Origin: a virus
IMG/VR virus record: IMGVR_UViG_3300007541_000178
Coordinates: 1 to 26,117 of that record
Length of the DNA stretch: 26,117 bases
Strand: one strand, 5' to 3'
A program made the translations under genes and the position numbers. The notes under the pieces were generated by a model. That model saw only the letters and a program-made list of their open reading frames with translations. It had not been told where the DNA came from and did no database searches. Of the stretch, positions 15,475 to 21,840 are shown piece by piece; the first letter of the stretch is position 1, and every line of letters begins with the position of its first letter.

Positions 15475-15717
15475 TCAGTCCTTGCGGACGTATATGGCAA
15501 TCGGCCCGCCGCTGGAAAGGATCACCTCGGAGATGTCCCCAACCACGGTGGAGCCTGCGGCCAAGGCCAGCCCGGTGTGCGTCACCCCGCTGATCGTCAG
15601 ACCAATCGTACCCGCCGAAAGGGCGGAGACGCCGTCAAACGATCCGGTGTGGGTCGCAGCCGAGGTGGAGATGGTCGTGCCAGCATCACCCAGCGTCAAT
15701 CTGGAAAGAAGACGCAT
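15475..15717 (-). CDS. hypothetical structural protein, 80 residues
   Basis: The product starts MRLLSRLTLGDAGTT and is Thr/Ser/Gly-rich with alternating hydrophobic strands (AGTIGLTISGVTHTGLALAA). It ends ISEVILSSGGPIAIYVRKD. All-beta composition suggests a small capsid decoration or fibre-associated domain. The ATG shares its A with the stop of the gene before it (TAATG). No family is recognised. Confidence 0.55.
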   Translation of the reverse strand: MRLLSRLTLGDAGTTISTSAATHTGSFDGVSALSAGTIGLTISGVTHTGLALAAGSTVVGDISEVILSSGGPIAIYVRKD

Positions 15718-15911
15718 TAGGCAAACAGGGGGATGCGATACGCGGTGCCGTTAAGGGTCACGTTGAGCGAGGCATCGGAGGTCGCCACGGTGTCAATCGT
15801 GCCGCCGCTGCTTGATGCCGTGAACTCAATGGCGCTGTCAAAGCCTTCGGAGTTGATCCGAAGAGCCTTGCCCTTCGCCTTGATGGGACTGCGCTGGAAC
15901 TCGTTAGCCAT
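15717..15911 (-). CDS. hypothetical protein, 64 residues
   Basis: The protein begins MANEFQRSPIKAKGKALRIN and ends with strands SLNVTLNGTAYRIPLFA. A basic N-terminus followed by a small beta domain fits a minor virion component. AAAGG lies 9 bases before the ATG, a good start signal. The stop overlaps the next start as TAATG. It is part of the run of small genes between capsid and fibres; I do not recognise it. Confidence 0.55.
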   Translation of the reverse strand: MANEFQRSPIKAKGKALRINSEGFDSAIEFTASSSGGTIDTVATSDASLNVTLNGTAYRIPLFA

Positions 15912-15916
15912 AGTAT

Positions 15917-16198
15917 TTAACCTTTCTGCGCCAGCGCCGCCCGCTTGATTTGGTCGGGCTTGTACTGGCTTTTGAACCTACTCCCAAGCTTTTGTTCCTG
16001 GGAATAATACCCCTTCATTAAGTTTGTCATGTTGACCCCTTCGGGATTTTCGCGGGGTTCTCCAACCCCGAACAAGGTCAATTTTTGCGGAACCGCAAAT
16101 CTTTTGAGGTGGGATGGGACTTTGTCCCTTTCAGCCACAGGCCGCTCCAGTTCAACGACTGAGCCATTTCTGGTGTCGGTGTACTGGTAAACAGGCAT
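15917..16198 (-). CDS. hypothetical protein with FmdB-like start, no cysteines
   Basis: The 93-residue product begins MPVYQYTDTRNGSVVELERP, recalling FmdB-type zinc ribbons (MPxYxY...), but all zinc-binding Cys residues are absent, so it cannot bind zinc that way. The middle is basic (HLKRFAVPQKLTLFG), and the C-terminus is helical and basic (GYYSQEQKLGSRFKSQYKP). The start overlaps the previous stop as TAATG. A head-associated or DNA-contacting role is possible from its charge. The resemblance at the start may be chance. Confidence 0.5.
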   Translation of the reverse strand: MPVYQYTDTRNGSVVELERPVAERDKVPSHLKRFAVPQKLTLFGVGEPRENPEGVNMTNLMKGYYSQEQKLGSRFKSQYKPDQIKRAALAQKG

Positions 16199-16461
16199 TA
16201 GCTGTAATTCTCCTCCTCGTCGGACTTGCGGGCCATCTCCATCATGCGGTCTTCCTCGGACATTTCAGGCATTGATTCGGATTCAGTCTCGCCGGATTCC
16301 TCGCTCATGGCTTCGTTCACACGAACAAAAGCGACGCCGTTCTCGACCTTTTCCACCACGCCTTCAAGTTCCACGGAGTCACCCGCTTCAGGAGCCGCGT
16401 TCTCCTCGCCTTCCGGCAATTCAAACATGGAAATGGGTAGTTTCACCATACCTTCTTTCAT
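16198..16461 (-). CDS. acidic small protein, 87 residues
   Basis: I start this gene at ATG 16461 because AAGGAG lies at 16471-16476, 9 bases before it. A longer frame can be read upstream, but it passes through a strong hairpin and into the capsid gene. The product opens MKEGMVKLPISMFELPEGEE and has a short beta-like part (VELEGVVEKVENGVAFVRVN, 30-49). It ends in a very acidic, Met-rich tail (SESMPEMSEEDRMMEMARKS). Small acidic proteins next to capsid genes can be decoration or assembly factors. It has no recognised family. Confidence 0.6.
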   Translation of the reverse strand: MKEGMVKLPISMFELPEGEENAAPEAGDSVELEGVVEKVENGVAFVRVNEAMSEESGETESESMPEMSEEDRMMEMARKSDEEENYS

Positions 16462-16480
16462 AGCGGGCTTCTCCTTTTTG

Positions 16481-16516
16481 GAAGTAGCGGGGGAGGTTTT
16501 ATCCTCCCCCGCCTTC
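16481..16516 (-). other. strong hairpin behind the capsid gene
   Basis: A perfect 10-bp GC-rich stem (16487-16496 with 16503-16512, GCGGGGGAGG and its complement) has a 6-base loop, TTTTAT on the plus strand and ATAAAA on the minus. It is extended by a further 4 bp (16481-16484 with 16513-16516) past a two-base bulge. It lies between capsid stop and the next Shine-Dalgarno. On the transcribed minus strand no U-run follows (an A-run does), so it is not a textbook terminator. It may stabilise the capsid message end or act as a partial terminator or processing site. Confidence 0.75.
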
Positions 16517-16559
16517 CGAGGGCCAACGCCGATGATTAGCATTGCGCCCATTTCTTCAA

Positions 16560-17579
16560 TTACGAGTAGTTGGACTTGCTGAACAACACGCGGAAGAACC
16601 GGGTGTCGAGCTGCTTGGCCGCATAGAACGTCTTGAACGAGCAGACAACGCGCTGACCGTAGGGGTCGCTCTTGTCGGCTGCGTCCAGGATCGTCACCTT
16701 CGGAGCGAAGGGCGAGCCGGAAGCCGCAACGGCGGTGAGGTGCGGAACACCAAACGCCTGACCACCGAGCAACACGTTGCCGTAGACGGCCGCGCTGGCA
16801 GTCGCCGCATTGGCAACGCCGTCGGCGGCAGTGGCAAACGTCTGCACGTTGGTGGAGCTGATGACCGACACGCCAAAGAGCTTGCCCACTTCGCCCTTGA
16901 AGATTTGATCCGGGGCGGAGTAGGAGCTGACTTTCAGCCAATCATCGTCCTGCTGCAGGTCGCGGACCACAGCCGGGTGAGCCACAAGGGCGTAGCCGTC
17001 TTTGATCTTCGGGGCGCGGGAGATGAACAGGCTGGTCGCGCCGTCCAGAAGGTCGGTCGCGGTGATGCTGCTGTTCGGGGTTGAGGAGGTCGCGAAGGTC
17101 GTGCCGTTGGTGCCATTTTGGGCATAGCGGGCGTAGGACTTCGTGGCCACGTTGGTGCCGGTGCTGGTCGAGGAATCCTGAACCAGCGCACGGTGACACA
17201 GGGTGTCGGCGTGCAGGGCGGCGTCTTCGCCAAGCTGTTTGGTGGCCTGGGCGAGGTGGTTGAACAGCTCGGTGGCGAGCAACACGTCGGTCAGAACGAT
17301 CTTTGAGCCGTACTGAACAAGCGTGGCTTCCACGGAGCTGAGGGTGAGATCACGCTCGTCGCCGCTGGAAGGCGTGGTGCCTTCGGACAGGTTGGCGATA
17401 GCGCTGATGCTGGGGTCGTCAAAGCGGAAGAAACGAATCGTTTTGTTTCCGCCAGTTTTGGTGGGGTACGGAACCTTCAGCGCGAACTGCTCCATCTGCA
17501 ACAGCGGGAGCGCACGCTCCAGAAGCTGCTTGGAGAAGTAGGTCTGAAACTGGGCCGTAACGGAGCCAGTGGTAACCAT
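16560..17579 (-). CDS. major capsid protein, N4-gp56 family
   Basis: The 339-residue protein matches the N4-gp56 type major capsid pattern. It has an N-terminal YFSKQLLERALPLLQMEQFA (14-33), then P..TGGNKTIRFFRF (40-53), LSEGTTPSSG (64-73) and QYGSKIVLTDVLLAT (89-103). The region following reads ALHADTLCHRALV. These proteins form the icosahedral shell in an HK97-like fold. The C-terminal half has PKIKDGYALVAHPAVVRDL and GKLFGVSVISS, matching the conserved P-domain. Scaffold lies directly upstream in transcription and portal two genes before, the usual head order. An AAGGA sits 13 bases before the ATG, rather far. A strong hairpin follows the gene. Confidence is high for the role and good for the family. 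Confidence 0.88.
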   Translation of the reverse strand: MVTTGSVTAQFQTYFSKQLLERALPLLQMEQFALKVPYPTKTGGNKTIRFFRFDDPSISAIANLSEGTTPSSGDERDLTLSSVEATLVQYGSKIVLTDVLLATELFNHLAQATKQLGEDAALHADTLCHRALVQDSSTSTGTNVATKSYARYAQNGTNGTTFATSSTPNSSITATDLLDGATSLFISRAPKIKDGYALVAHPAVVRDLQQDDDWLKVSSYSAPDQIFKGEVGKLFGVSVISSTNVQTFATAADGVANAATASAAVYGNVLLGGQAFGVPHLTAVAASGSPFAPKVTILDAADKSDPYGQRVVCSFKTFYAAKQLDTRFFRVLFSKSNYS

Positions 17580-17609
17580 GATGTTTAATTATCCTTTGTT
17601 GCGACTAGG

Positions 17610-18578
17610 TCAGCCTCGGTCAGCTTCCGCCGCCATGCGGAGGAGTTCCCGTTCCTGCTCCTGTGAGGAGAGTTCGTGGAACGCCTTTTGTTTTGCAGGC
17701 GCGGACGGCTGCCCGGATGCCGGGGTCGTCGCTTTTCTGAGCTGGGCGATTTCTCGCTCATACTCTGCAACCTTCTTTTCCAAGTCTGAGGCGGCCTCCG
17801 CCTTGATCTTGACCTTGGCGATGCCCACCGCGTCGTTGATTCCATTGGGGTAGTTCCGCAGGATCGCGTGGTTCTGAAGCATCTCGGAGACGGCCTTGTA
17901 GAGTTTGGAGTTGGAATCCTTGAGGTCGGGGTTTTCCTCGACTTCCTTGAGGAGATTCCGATCCCAGGCGGACTTCAGTTCCTCCTGGGTTTTCTTTTCA
18001 AACTCCTGCTTGTCTTCCGTCTCGACCTGAGTGGCTTTTTCTTCAGCGAGTTTTGCAAGATCATCGCGGCCTTCTTCACGATAGCTCTTTGCCGCATCCC
18101 GGTAATCTTCCGCGCTAAAGCGTCTACTTCCCGCTTTCGGCGCTTCAGAACCAGGCTGTGAAGCCTCCCGGCTGGCCCGTGCCTGCTCGATGGCTTCCCG
18201 CTCGGCTTTGAGTCTTGCTTTCTCCGCCCTGACATCTTCCCACTCTTTCTCAAGACGCGACTTGGCCTTCTCGTACCGGGTTGGCTTCTTTTCGGAAGCC
18301 GACTCAGACTTGGTTTCGGTCGGTTGCGTTGTTAGAGAACTTTTCGCCTCCTCGGATTTCTCCTCGGCTGCGGGCGCATCACTCGATGCGGCCTGTTTGG
18401 TTTCGGCAGCTTCGGCAGTCGCGGGTTTCTGCTCGGTATCTCCGCTGGCCTTTTCGGCTCCTACCTGCTCAACCTTGGCCTCCTCTTCTTTCTTGGGTTC
18501 GGGAAGTTCCCGCCCCTCGTCGAAGGCTTGCGCCAGTGCTAACAAGTCAGTTTCCGTCGGGCTGTTCGAATCCGCCAT
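17610..18578 (-). CDS. capsid scaffolding protein
   Basis: The 322-residue protein is highly charged and almost entirely helical. A disordered Glu/Ala/Lys-rich N-terminal half (about 25-100) leads to a long coiled coil (RYEKAKSRLEKEWEDVRAEK, about 101-145) and more helices. A second coiled coil lies near 255-280 (DLEKKVAEYEREIAQLRKA) and a short helix at the end (SSQEQERELLRMAAEA) could contact the capsid protein. This composition and its place just before the major capsid gene are typical of phage scaffolds, which leave or are cleaved as the head matures. AAAGG precedes the ATG by 6-7 bases. No protease motif is seen. Confidence 0.8.
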   Translation of the reverse strand: MADSNSPTETDLLALAQAFDEGRELPEPKKEEEAKVEQVGAEKASGDTEQKPATAEAAETKQAASSDAPAAEEKSEEAKSSLTTQPTETKSESASEKKPTRYEKAKSRLEKEWEDVRAEKARLKAEREAIEQARASREASQPGSEAPKAGSRRFSAEDYRDAAKSYREEGRDDLAKLAEEKATQVETEDKQEFEKKTQEELKSAWDRNLLKEVEENPDLKDSNSKLYKAVSEMLQNHAILRNYPNGINDAVGIAKVKIKAEAASDLEKKVAEYEREIAQLRKATTPASGQPSAPAKQKAFHELSSQEQERELLRMAAEADRG

Positions 18579-18637
18579 TGCGACCCTTTCTACACTCTTT
18601 GGTGGCGAGTCACCCCACCTTGAGGATAATTTACCAC

Positions 18638-18949
18638 TTATTCATCGGACTCATCGACGTGGTCTTCGATGGCCGAGTTTAGTTTTGAGGTTGCCAGCGA
18701 TTCTAAGGTCGCCACACAACCTCTATAACCTTTAGCCCATCCACAGGCTTCCGCAAGTCGATCTGGACTTTTCATCACGGCAGAGGCGTTATGGCGCAAA
18801 GTAAGGTTTAGAAGGATTAGGCTTAACCGTTTTCCGGTAGGCGTTCCAAGGAAGGCTGTCCATGCCTTCTCGTCCTCGTCCGTCCATTTGGGTTCCTCGA
18901 TCCATTCCTGATTGCGGATGAAAGCCAGGATGGCTTTAAGTTTTCTCAT
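18638..18949 (-). CDS. hypothetical protein between methyltransferase and scaffold
   Basis: The 103-residue protein starts MRKLKAILAFIRNQEWIEEP and is helical, with WTDEDEKAWTAFLGTPTGKR (22-41) and an acidic end (SAIEDHVDESDE). I recognise no family, although small proteins of this type (a fold with conserved Trp near EEP.WT..DE and LG.P.GKRL) are common near phage portal genes. It overlaps the methyltransferase stop as ATGA. A 59-base gap follows before scaffold, with no clear promoter seen in it. Confidence 0.55.
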   Translation of the reverse strand: MRKLKAILAFIRNQEWIEEPKWTDEDEKAWTAFLGTPTGKRLSLILLNLTLRHNASAVMKSPDRLAEACGWAKGYRGCVATLESLATSKLNSAIEDHVDESDE

Positions 18950-19461
18950 AGAACTACCGCCCAGGAGTCACCCTGGAAAAGCTTGTAATCGGCCTGTCCA
19001 AGCGTCTCGGATAGCCCCTTCTGTACAGACGGGAAGGACCAATCATGGCCAGCCATGACCCCGCCTTTACGCAGTTTCGGCTTCCATCCCTTGATGTCCG
19101 CCACAACCGCTTCATACCTGTGATCGCCGTCAACATAGATCAGATCCAAGGATTCATCGCCCACCGATGACAAGGCGTCAAGGCTTTTCGAGCGAAGGAA
19201 GCTGACATTACCAAGGGGCTTGGTACGGTTCTGGAAAGCCTCAAAAACAAACTTCATGGGGCATTGCTGGCTGGCCACGTCGTTGATGTCGTATCCGTTT
19301 AGCCAGGGATCGACCGCCAGCACTTCCTTGAAATACTTGGCCAGCACCTCGGTGCCTTCCCCGCTGTAAGCACCGATCTCGACGGCCTTGTTGGTCGCGC
19401 CCTGCTGGTTAGCCCACTTGCAAAGTTCGGCCAATCCCTCCTGTTGGGAGGGCGGGCGCAT
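18946..19461 (-). CDS. SAM-dependent class I methyltransferase
   Basis: The 171-residue enzyme (from ATG 19461, with GAAGG 8 bases before it) has a Rossmann methyltransferase core like Methyltransf_24: motif I VEIGAYSGEG (27-36) for SAM binding, VDPW (50-53), and DLIYVDGDHRYEAVVADI (106-123), where DGDH may also bind metal. GGVMAGHDW at 133-141 completes the pattern. Relatives modify sugars, antibiotics or unknown small molecules; the substrate here cannot be told. A TTG at 19476 overlapping the portal stop as TTGA would add five residues. It lies between portal and scaffold, coupled at both ends, so it is made with head proteins. It could methylate a virion protein or a surface sugar, or be a passenger gene. 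Confidence 0.8.
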   Translation of the reverse strand: MRPPSQQEGLAELCKWANQQGATNKAVEIGAYSGEGTEVLAKYFKEVLAVDPWLNGYDINDVASQQCPMKFVFEAFQNRTKPLGNVSFLRSKSLDALSSVGDESLDLIYVDGDHRYEAVVADIKGWKPKLRKGGVMAGHDWSFPSVQKGLSETLGQADYKLFQGDSWAVVL

Positions 19462-19472
19462 TACGGGAACCT

Positions 19473-21344
19473 TCAAGCCGCCATCGGTGCGGCAGGCTGG
19501 ATCTGGGCTGGAGCCATTTGCTCGGCAGCACGCTGTTCCTGTTTGGCCGCATCACGAAGCTGTTTCTGGATGGCGCGGGAGGTGTTGGGATCGATCTGCT
19601 CCAGGGCGGCAAGGTGCTGCTGGAGGTGAGCCATAAGCACCTGCTGGGAGGCGGGGTCGATGGGTTGCTGGCGTTGCATGGACGCCTGATTGAATTGGAA
19701 GAGAACCTGGATGTGGATCTTGTGGTCGTCGCTGGGCTTGATGTTGACGGGGAAGCCGGTGGCAAGCATGGTCGCAATCTCGCTGGCCTGATCCTCGGCC
19801 TGATCGCCCATCCCGGCCTGCGGGTCTTGATAGAGCCTGCGGACAAGGCTGGGATCGTCCTGCTCCAGCACCGACTTGACCAGCTCGCCCTGGTTGACAA
19901 AGGGATTGTTCAAGAACATCTGCATCCGGGCGACAGACTTCTGGAGCGCAAACTGGCGGTTGATGAAGTCCAAGCCGCCCTTCGGCTCAATCGAGTATTC
20001 CTCATGGATACCGTCGGGAACCATCTGCCCCGTCTCCTCGGCATAGCGGAACATCAAATCCTTCTTGTTGTACTGGACGTAAAGATCCCACGCCTGCTTG
20101 AAGAGGTGGGAAAGACCCATCCTGAAAATGCGGTTGCGAAGATCGCCCGAAGCCGCCGCCTGACCTTGGATGGCGGCGATCTCGGTCGCAGTCTTGCGAT
20201 CAGCCACCTGATACTGCGAGCCAGCCCCGAAGTCGGGGTTGCCCATTCGCTGTTCAGCGAGCATACGCTCTTCGAGCATCAGGCGCTGGAAGTCGAATGG
20301 AGGCTGGCTGAATTGCACCGGCTTCAATCCTTGCGGAAGGATCTGGCCGGGTTGCATCTTGAGATTGGCGGTGTTGAGGCTGATCGGGTTCTGTGCCTCG
20401 AAAACGGGTCGGTTGGCCAGCTCGACGTAATCGCTCAGGCTATTCTTGAGCTTATTGAGCAGATTCTCTCCGGGGAGGAGGATTTCTGCGACTCCCCGTG
20501 GGCTGTACCAACCGCCCCCTGTGATCTCATAGGGGAAATCGACAAAGGGAGGTTCGCCGTGGCGGTACGGCAAAATGAAGGATTTTCTTACGTCGGTCTG
20601 GATCTGAAGCGGGCTATACGTCTCCACACGCCATCCATCCTTGGAAGGCGTATACATTTCCCAAAGGATGATGCGATCGTTGTTAGCTTCGTCAGTAATG
20701 CCTTCACGCCGGTAGATCTCGTCCTGTATTTCGGAACGAAGACCGACCGAATCAGAGGGCTTGCCGGTAATTGTTTTGACGAAGTTTTCGTCCTGATTGT
20801 AAAGGGGGTTGGCCTTATAGGAATCCACCGAGACAGAGAGAATGTGGACGATGAAATCGGCATCCTTAAATTCCTTGGTATACGAAGGAACAATAATGTG
20901 GAAAGGGTCAATGGCTTCAAAGTCGATCCTTTTCTTGTCCTCATTCCAGATTACCTTGGCCACGCCGCGCCCGTAAAGCAAAAGATTGTCGATGACTGAA
21001 ACAATCTCTTTCTGGAAGTTGGACTTCTCTCGGAGCTGGTAATCAAACCAGCGCTCGGCGGAGACGGTGATGGGGGCGAGCTGCTGGCGCATCGGGACAA
21101 AGGAACAGAGAATATCGTTGCCGATGGCCGAATTGACGAAGGAGGGCTTGAGCTTTTCAATGGCGGTGTCGATCAACTGGACGTGCAAATCGGCGGCGGT
21201 CGGCCAGGGCTTGACCTTGCGGCGCACACCGAAGTAGCGGGCCTGATAAAACAACCGCTGGCGGTTCTCCCAGCTTTCGCGCTGGTTCAACGCCTCGATG
21301 ATCCGCATATAGTAGTCGGCACGTTTTTCGTTCTTGGGTGACAT
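19473..21344 (-). CDS. portal protein
   Basis: The 623-residue protein begins with helical, Arg-rich MRIIEALNQRESWENRQRLF and then PWPTAADLHVQLIDTAIEKL (47-66), typical of large podovirus portals. It contains EAIDPFHIIVPSY (143-155), a GGGWYSPRGVAEILLPGENL stem-like segment, and the long helix region QVADRKTATEIAAIQGQAAA near residues 379-398, which is the conserved stretch before the crown. The C-terminal 90 residues are Gln/Ala-rich (barrel- or tail-like). It should form the dodecameric DNA channel. It lies two genes upstream of scaffold and just after the lysis-type cassette; its ATG shares a base with the TAA of the lipoprotein. Length is near that of other large portals, and no break is seen. 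Confidence 0.85.
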   Translation of the reverse strand: MSPKNEKRADYYMRIIEALNQRESWENRQRLFYQARYFGVRRKVKPWPTAADLHVQLIDTAIEKLKPSFVNSAIGNDILCSFVPMRQQLAPITVSAERWFDYQLREKSNFQKEIVSVIDNLLLYGRGVAKVIWNEDKKRIDFEAIDPFHIIVPSYTKEFKDADFIVHILSVSVDSYKANPLYNQDENFVKTITGKPSDSVGLRSEIQDEIYRREGITDEANNDRIILWEMYTPSKDGWRVETYSPLQIQTDVRKSFILPYRHGEPPFVDFPYEITGGGWYSPRGVAEILLPGENLLNKLKNSLSDYVELANRPVFEAQNPISLNTANLKMQPGQILPQGLKPVQFSQPPFDFQRLMLEERMLAEQRMGNPDFGAGSQYQVADRKTATEIAAIQGQAAASGDLRNRIFRMGLSHLFKQAWDLYVQYNKKDLMFRYAEETGQMVPDGIHEEYSIEPKGGLDFINRQFALQKSVARMQMFLNNPFVNQGELVKSVLEQDDPSLVRRLYQDPQAGMGDQAEDQASEIATMLATGFPVNIKPSDDHKIHIQVLFQFNQASMQRQQPIDPASQQVLMAHLQQHLAALEQIDPNTSRAIQKQLRDAAKQEQRAAEQMAPAQIQPAAPMAA

Positions 21345-21556
21345 TATTTTTCCCGCTCCCTGTTCAGTTCAAATTGAAAATCGTTGACATAATGCAAAGC
21401 ACGCTTTGCCCATGCGCGGACCGCAGGAGATGAATCACGCACGGCAGGGTAGTTCTCATCTCGCATCAACGCCTCAACGCCCCCGGTCGTATTCGTTGTC
21501 GGGGTCGTCGTGGCGCACCCACCAAGGCTTAGGGCCAAGATCGCGATCAATGGCAT
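21344..21556 (-). CDS. lipoprotein, o-spanin (Rz1)-like
   Basis: I start at ATG 21556, which gives a 70-residue protein with MPLIAILALSLGGCATTTP: a lipoprotein signal with lipobox LGGC at Cys14. A frame extension upstream to 21655 lacks a signal and overlaps the neighbouring gene fully. The mature part is Thr-rich, then charged and helical (AVRAWAKRALHYVNDFQFEL). The first 83 bases overlap the membrane-anchored gene at 21474-21662 in another frame, the architecture of Rz/Rz1 spanin pairs that join the inner and outer membranes at lysis. Few prolines are present, unlike classic Rz1. The Shine-Dalgarno is weak and a GTG one or seven codons earlier is possible. Confidence 0.6.
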   Translation of the reverse strand: MPLIAILALSLGGCATTTPTTNTTGGVEALMRDENYPAVRDSSPAVRAWAKRALHYVNDFQFELNREREK

Positions 21557-21662
21557 CACGGTTGTTGCGCCACTCACCCTCGGCGCGGTCAATTCGCTTT
21601 TCCTTCCAACCGGGAATAAGGCGAAGGATCGACGCGATGATGTTGAGGATCGCACCGATCAC
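21474..21662 (-). CDS. small membrane-anchored protein, possible i-spanin partner
   Basis: The 62-residue product starts at GTG 21662 (MIGAILNIIASILRLIPGWK): one N-terminal hydrophobic segment, residues 2-18. It continues with a very charged, Trp-containing part (RIDRAEGEWRNNRDAIDRDL, then PKPWWVRHDDPDNEYDRGR). An N-terminal anchor plus charged periplasmic-type domain, with a lipoprotein gene starting inside it in another frame, suggests a compact i-spanin. It is shorter than usual Rz proteins, and the coiled coil is brief. It could instead be a second holin or antiholin. The gene begins seven bases after the holin-like stop. Confidence 0.5.
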   Translation of the reverse strand: MIGAILNIIASILRLIPGWKEKRIDRAEGEWRNNRDAIDRDLGPKPWWVRHDDPDNEYDRGR

Positions 21663-21668
21663 TTAAAG

Positions 21669-21839
21669 TTATTTGATGTGGAGGCCGAGGGTCTTCAGGA
21701 AGTTGACAACCCTTTCCAGCGCCGTGTCGTCGGCGGGGGTCGGGGTCATCTTCACAATGATCCGGGCGGCAAGCACGATGCCACCAAGGGCGGCAACAAT
21801 TTCAGTCCAGTTTGCGGTGATCCAGTTCCAGATGTTCAT
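21669..21839 (-). CDS. holin-like small membrane protein, 56 residues
   Basis: This gene is short and easily missed. It starts at ATG 21839 with a perfect AGGAGG 5 bases upstream that lies in the last codons of the terminase gene, and it stops at TAA 21669. The product begins MNIWNWITANWTEIVAALGG. One membrane span is likely at 13-29 (IVAALGGIVLAARIIVK), followed by TPTPADDTALERVVNFLKT and ending LGLHIK. Small one-span proteins with this PADD....V..FLK..GL ending are frequent beside phage lysis genes and are usually called holins. It heads a run with the spanin-like pair, between terminase and portal. A holin role is inferred from topology and context. Confidence 0.65.
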   Translation of the reverse strand: MNIWNWITANWTEIVAALGGIVLAARIIVKMTPTPADDTALERVVNFLKTLGLHIK

Positions 21840-21840
21840 T

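Noticed and set aside
16462-16941. Upstream extension of the 87-residue acidic protein into the capsid gene
   Set aside because: The extension is Arg/Cys-rich, runs inside the capsid gene in another frame and crosses the strong hairpin. A clear Shine-Dalgarno supports the start at 16461.
19518-20999. A 493-codon open frame on the plus strand opposite the portal gene
   Set aside because: The minus strand clearly encodes the portal with expected motifs. The plus frame has no suitable ribosome-binding site and no recognisable domain, and it follows from codon bias of the portal gene.
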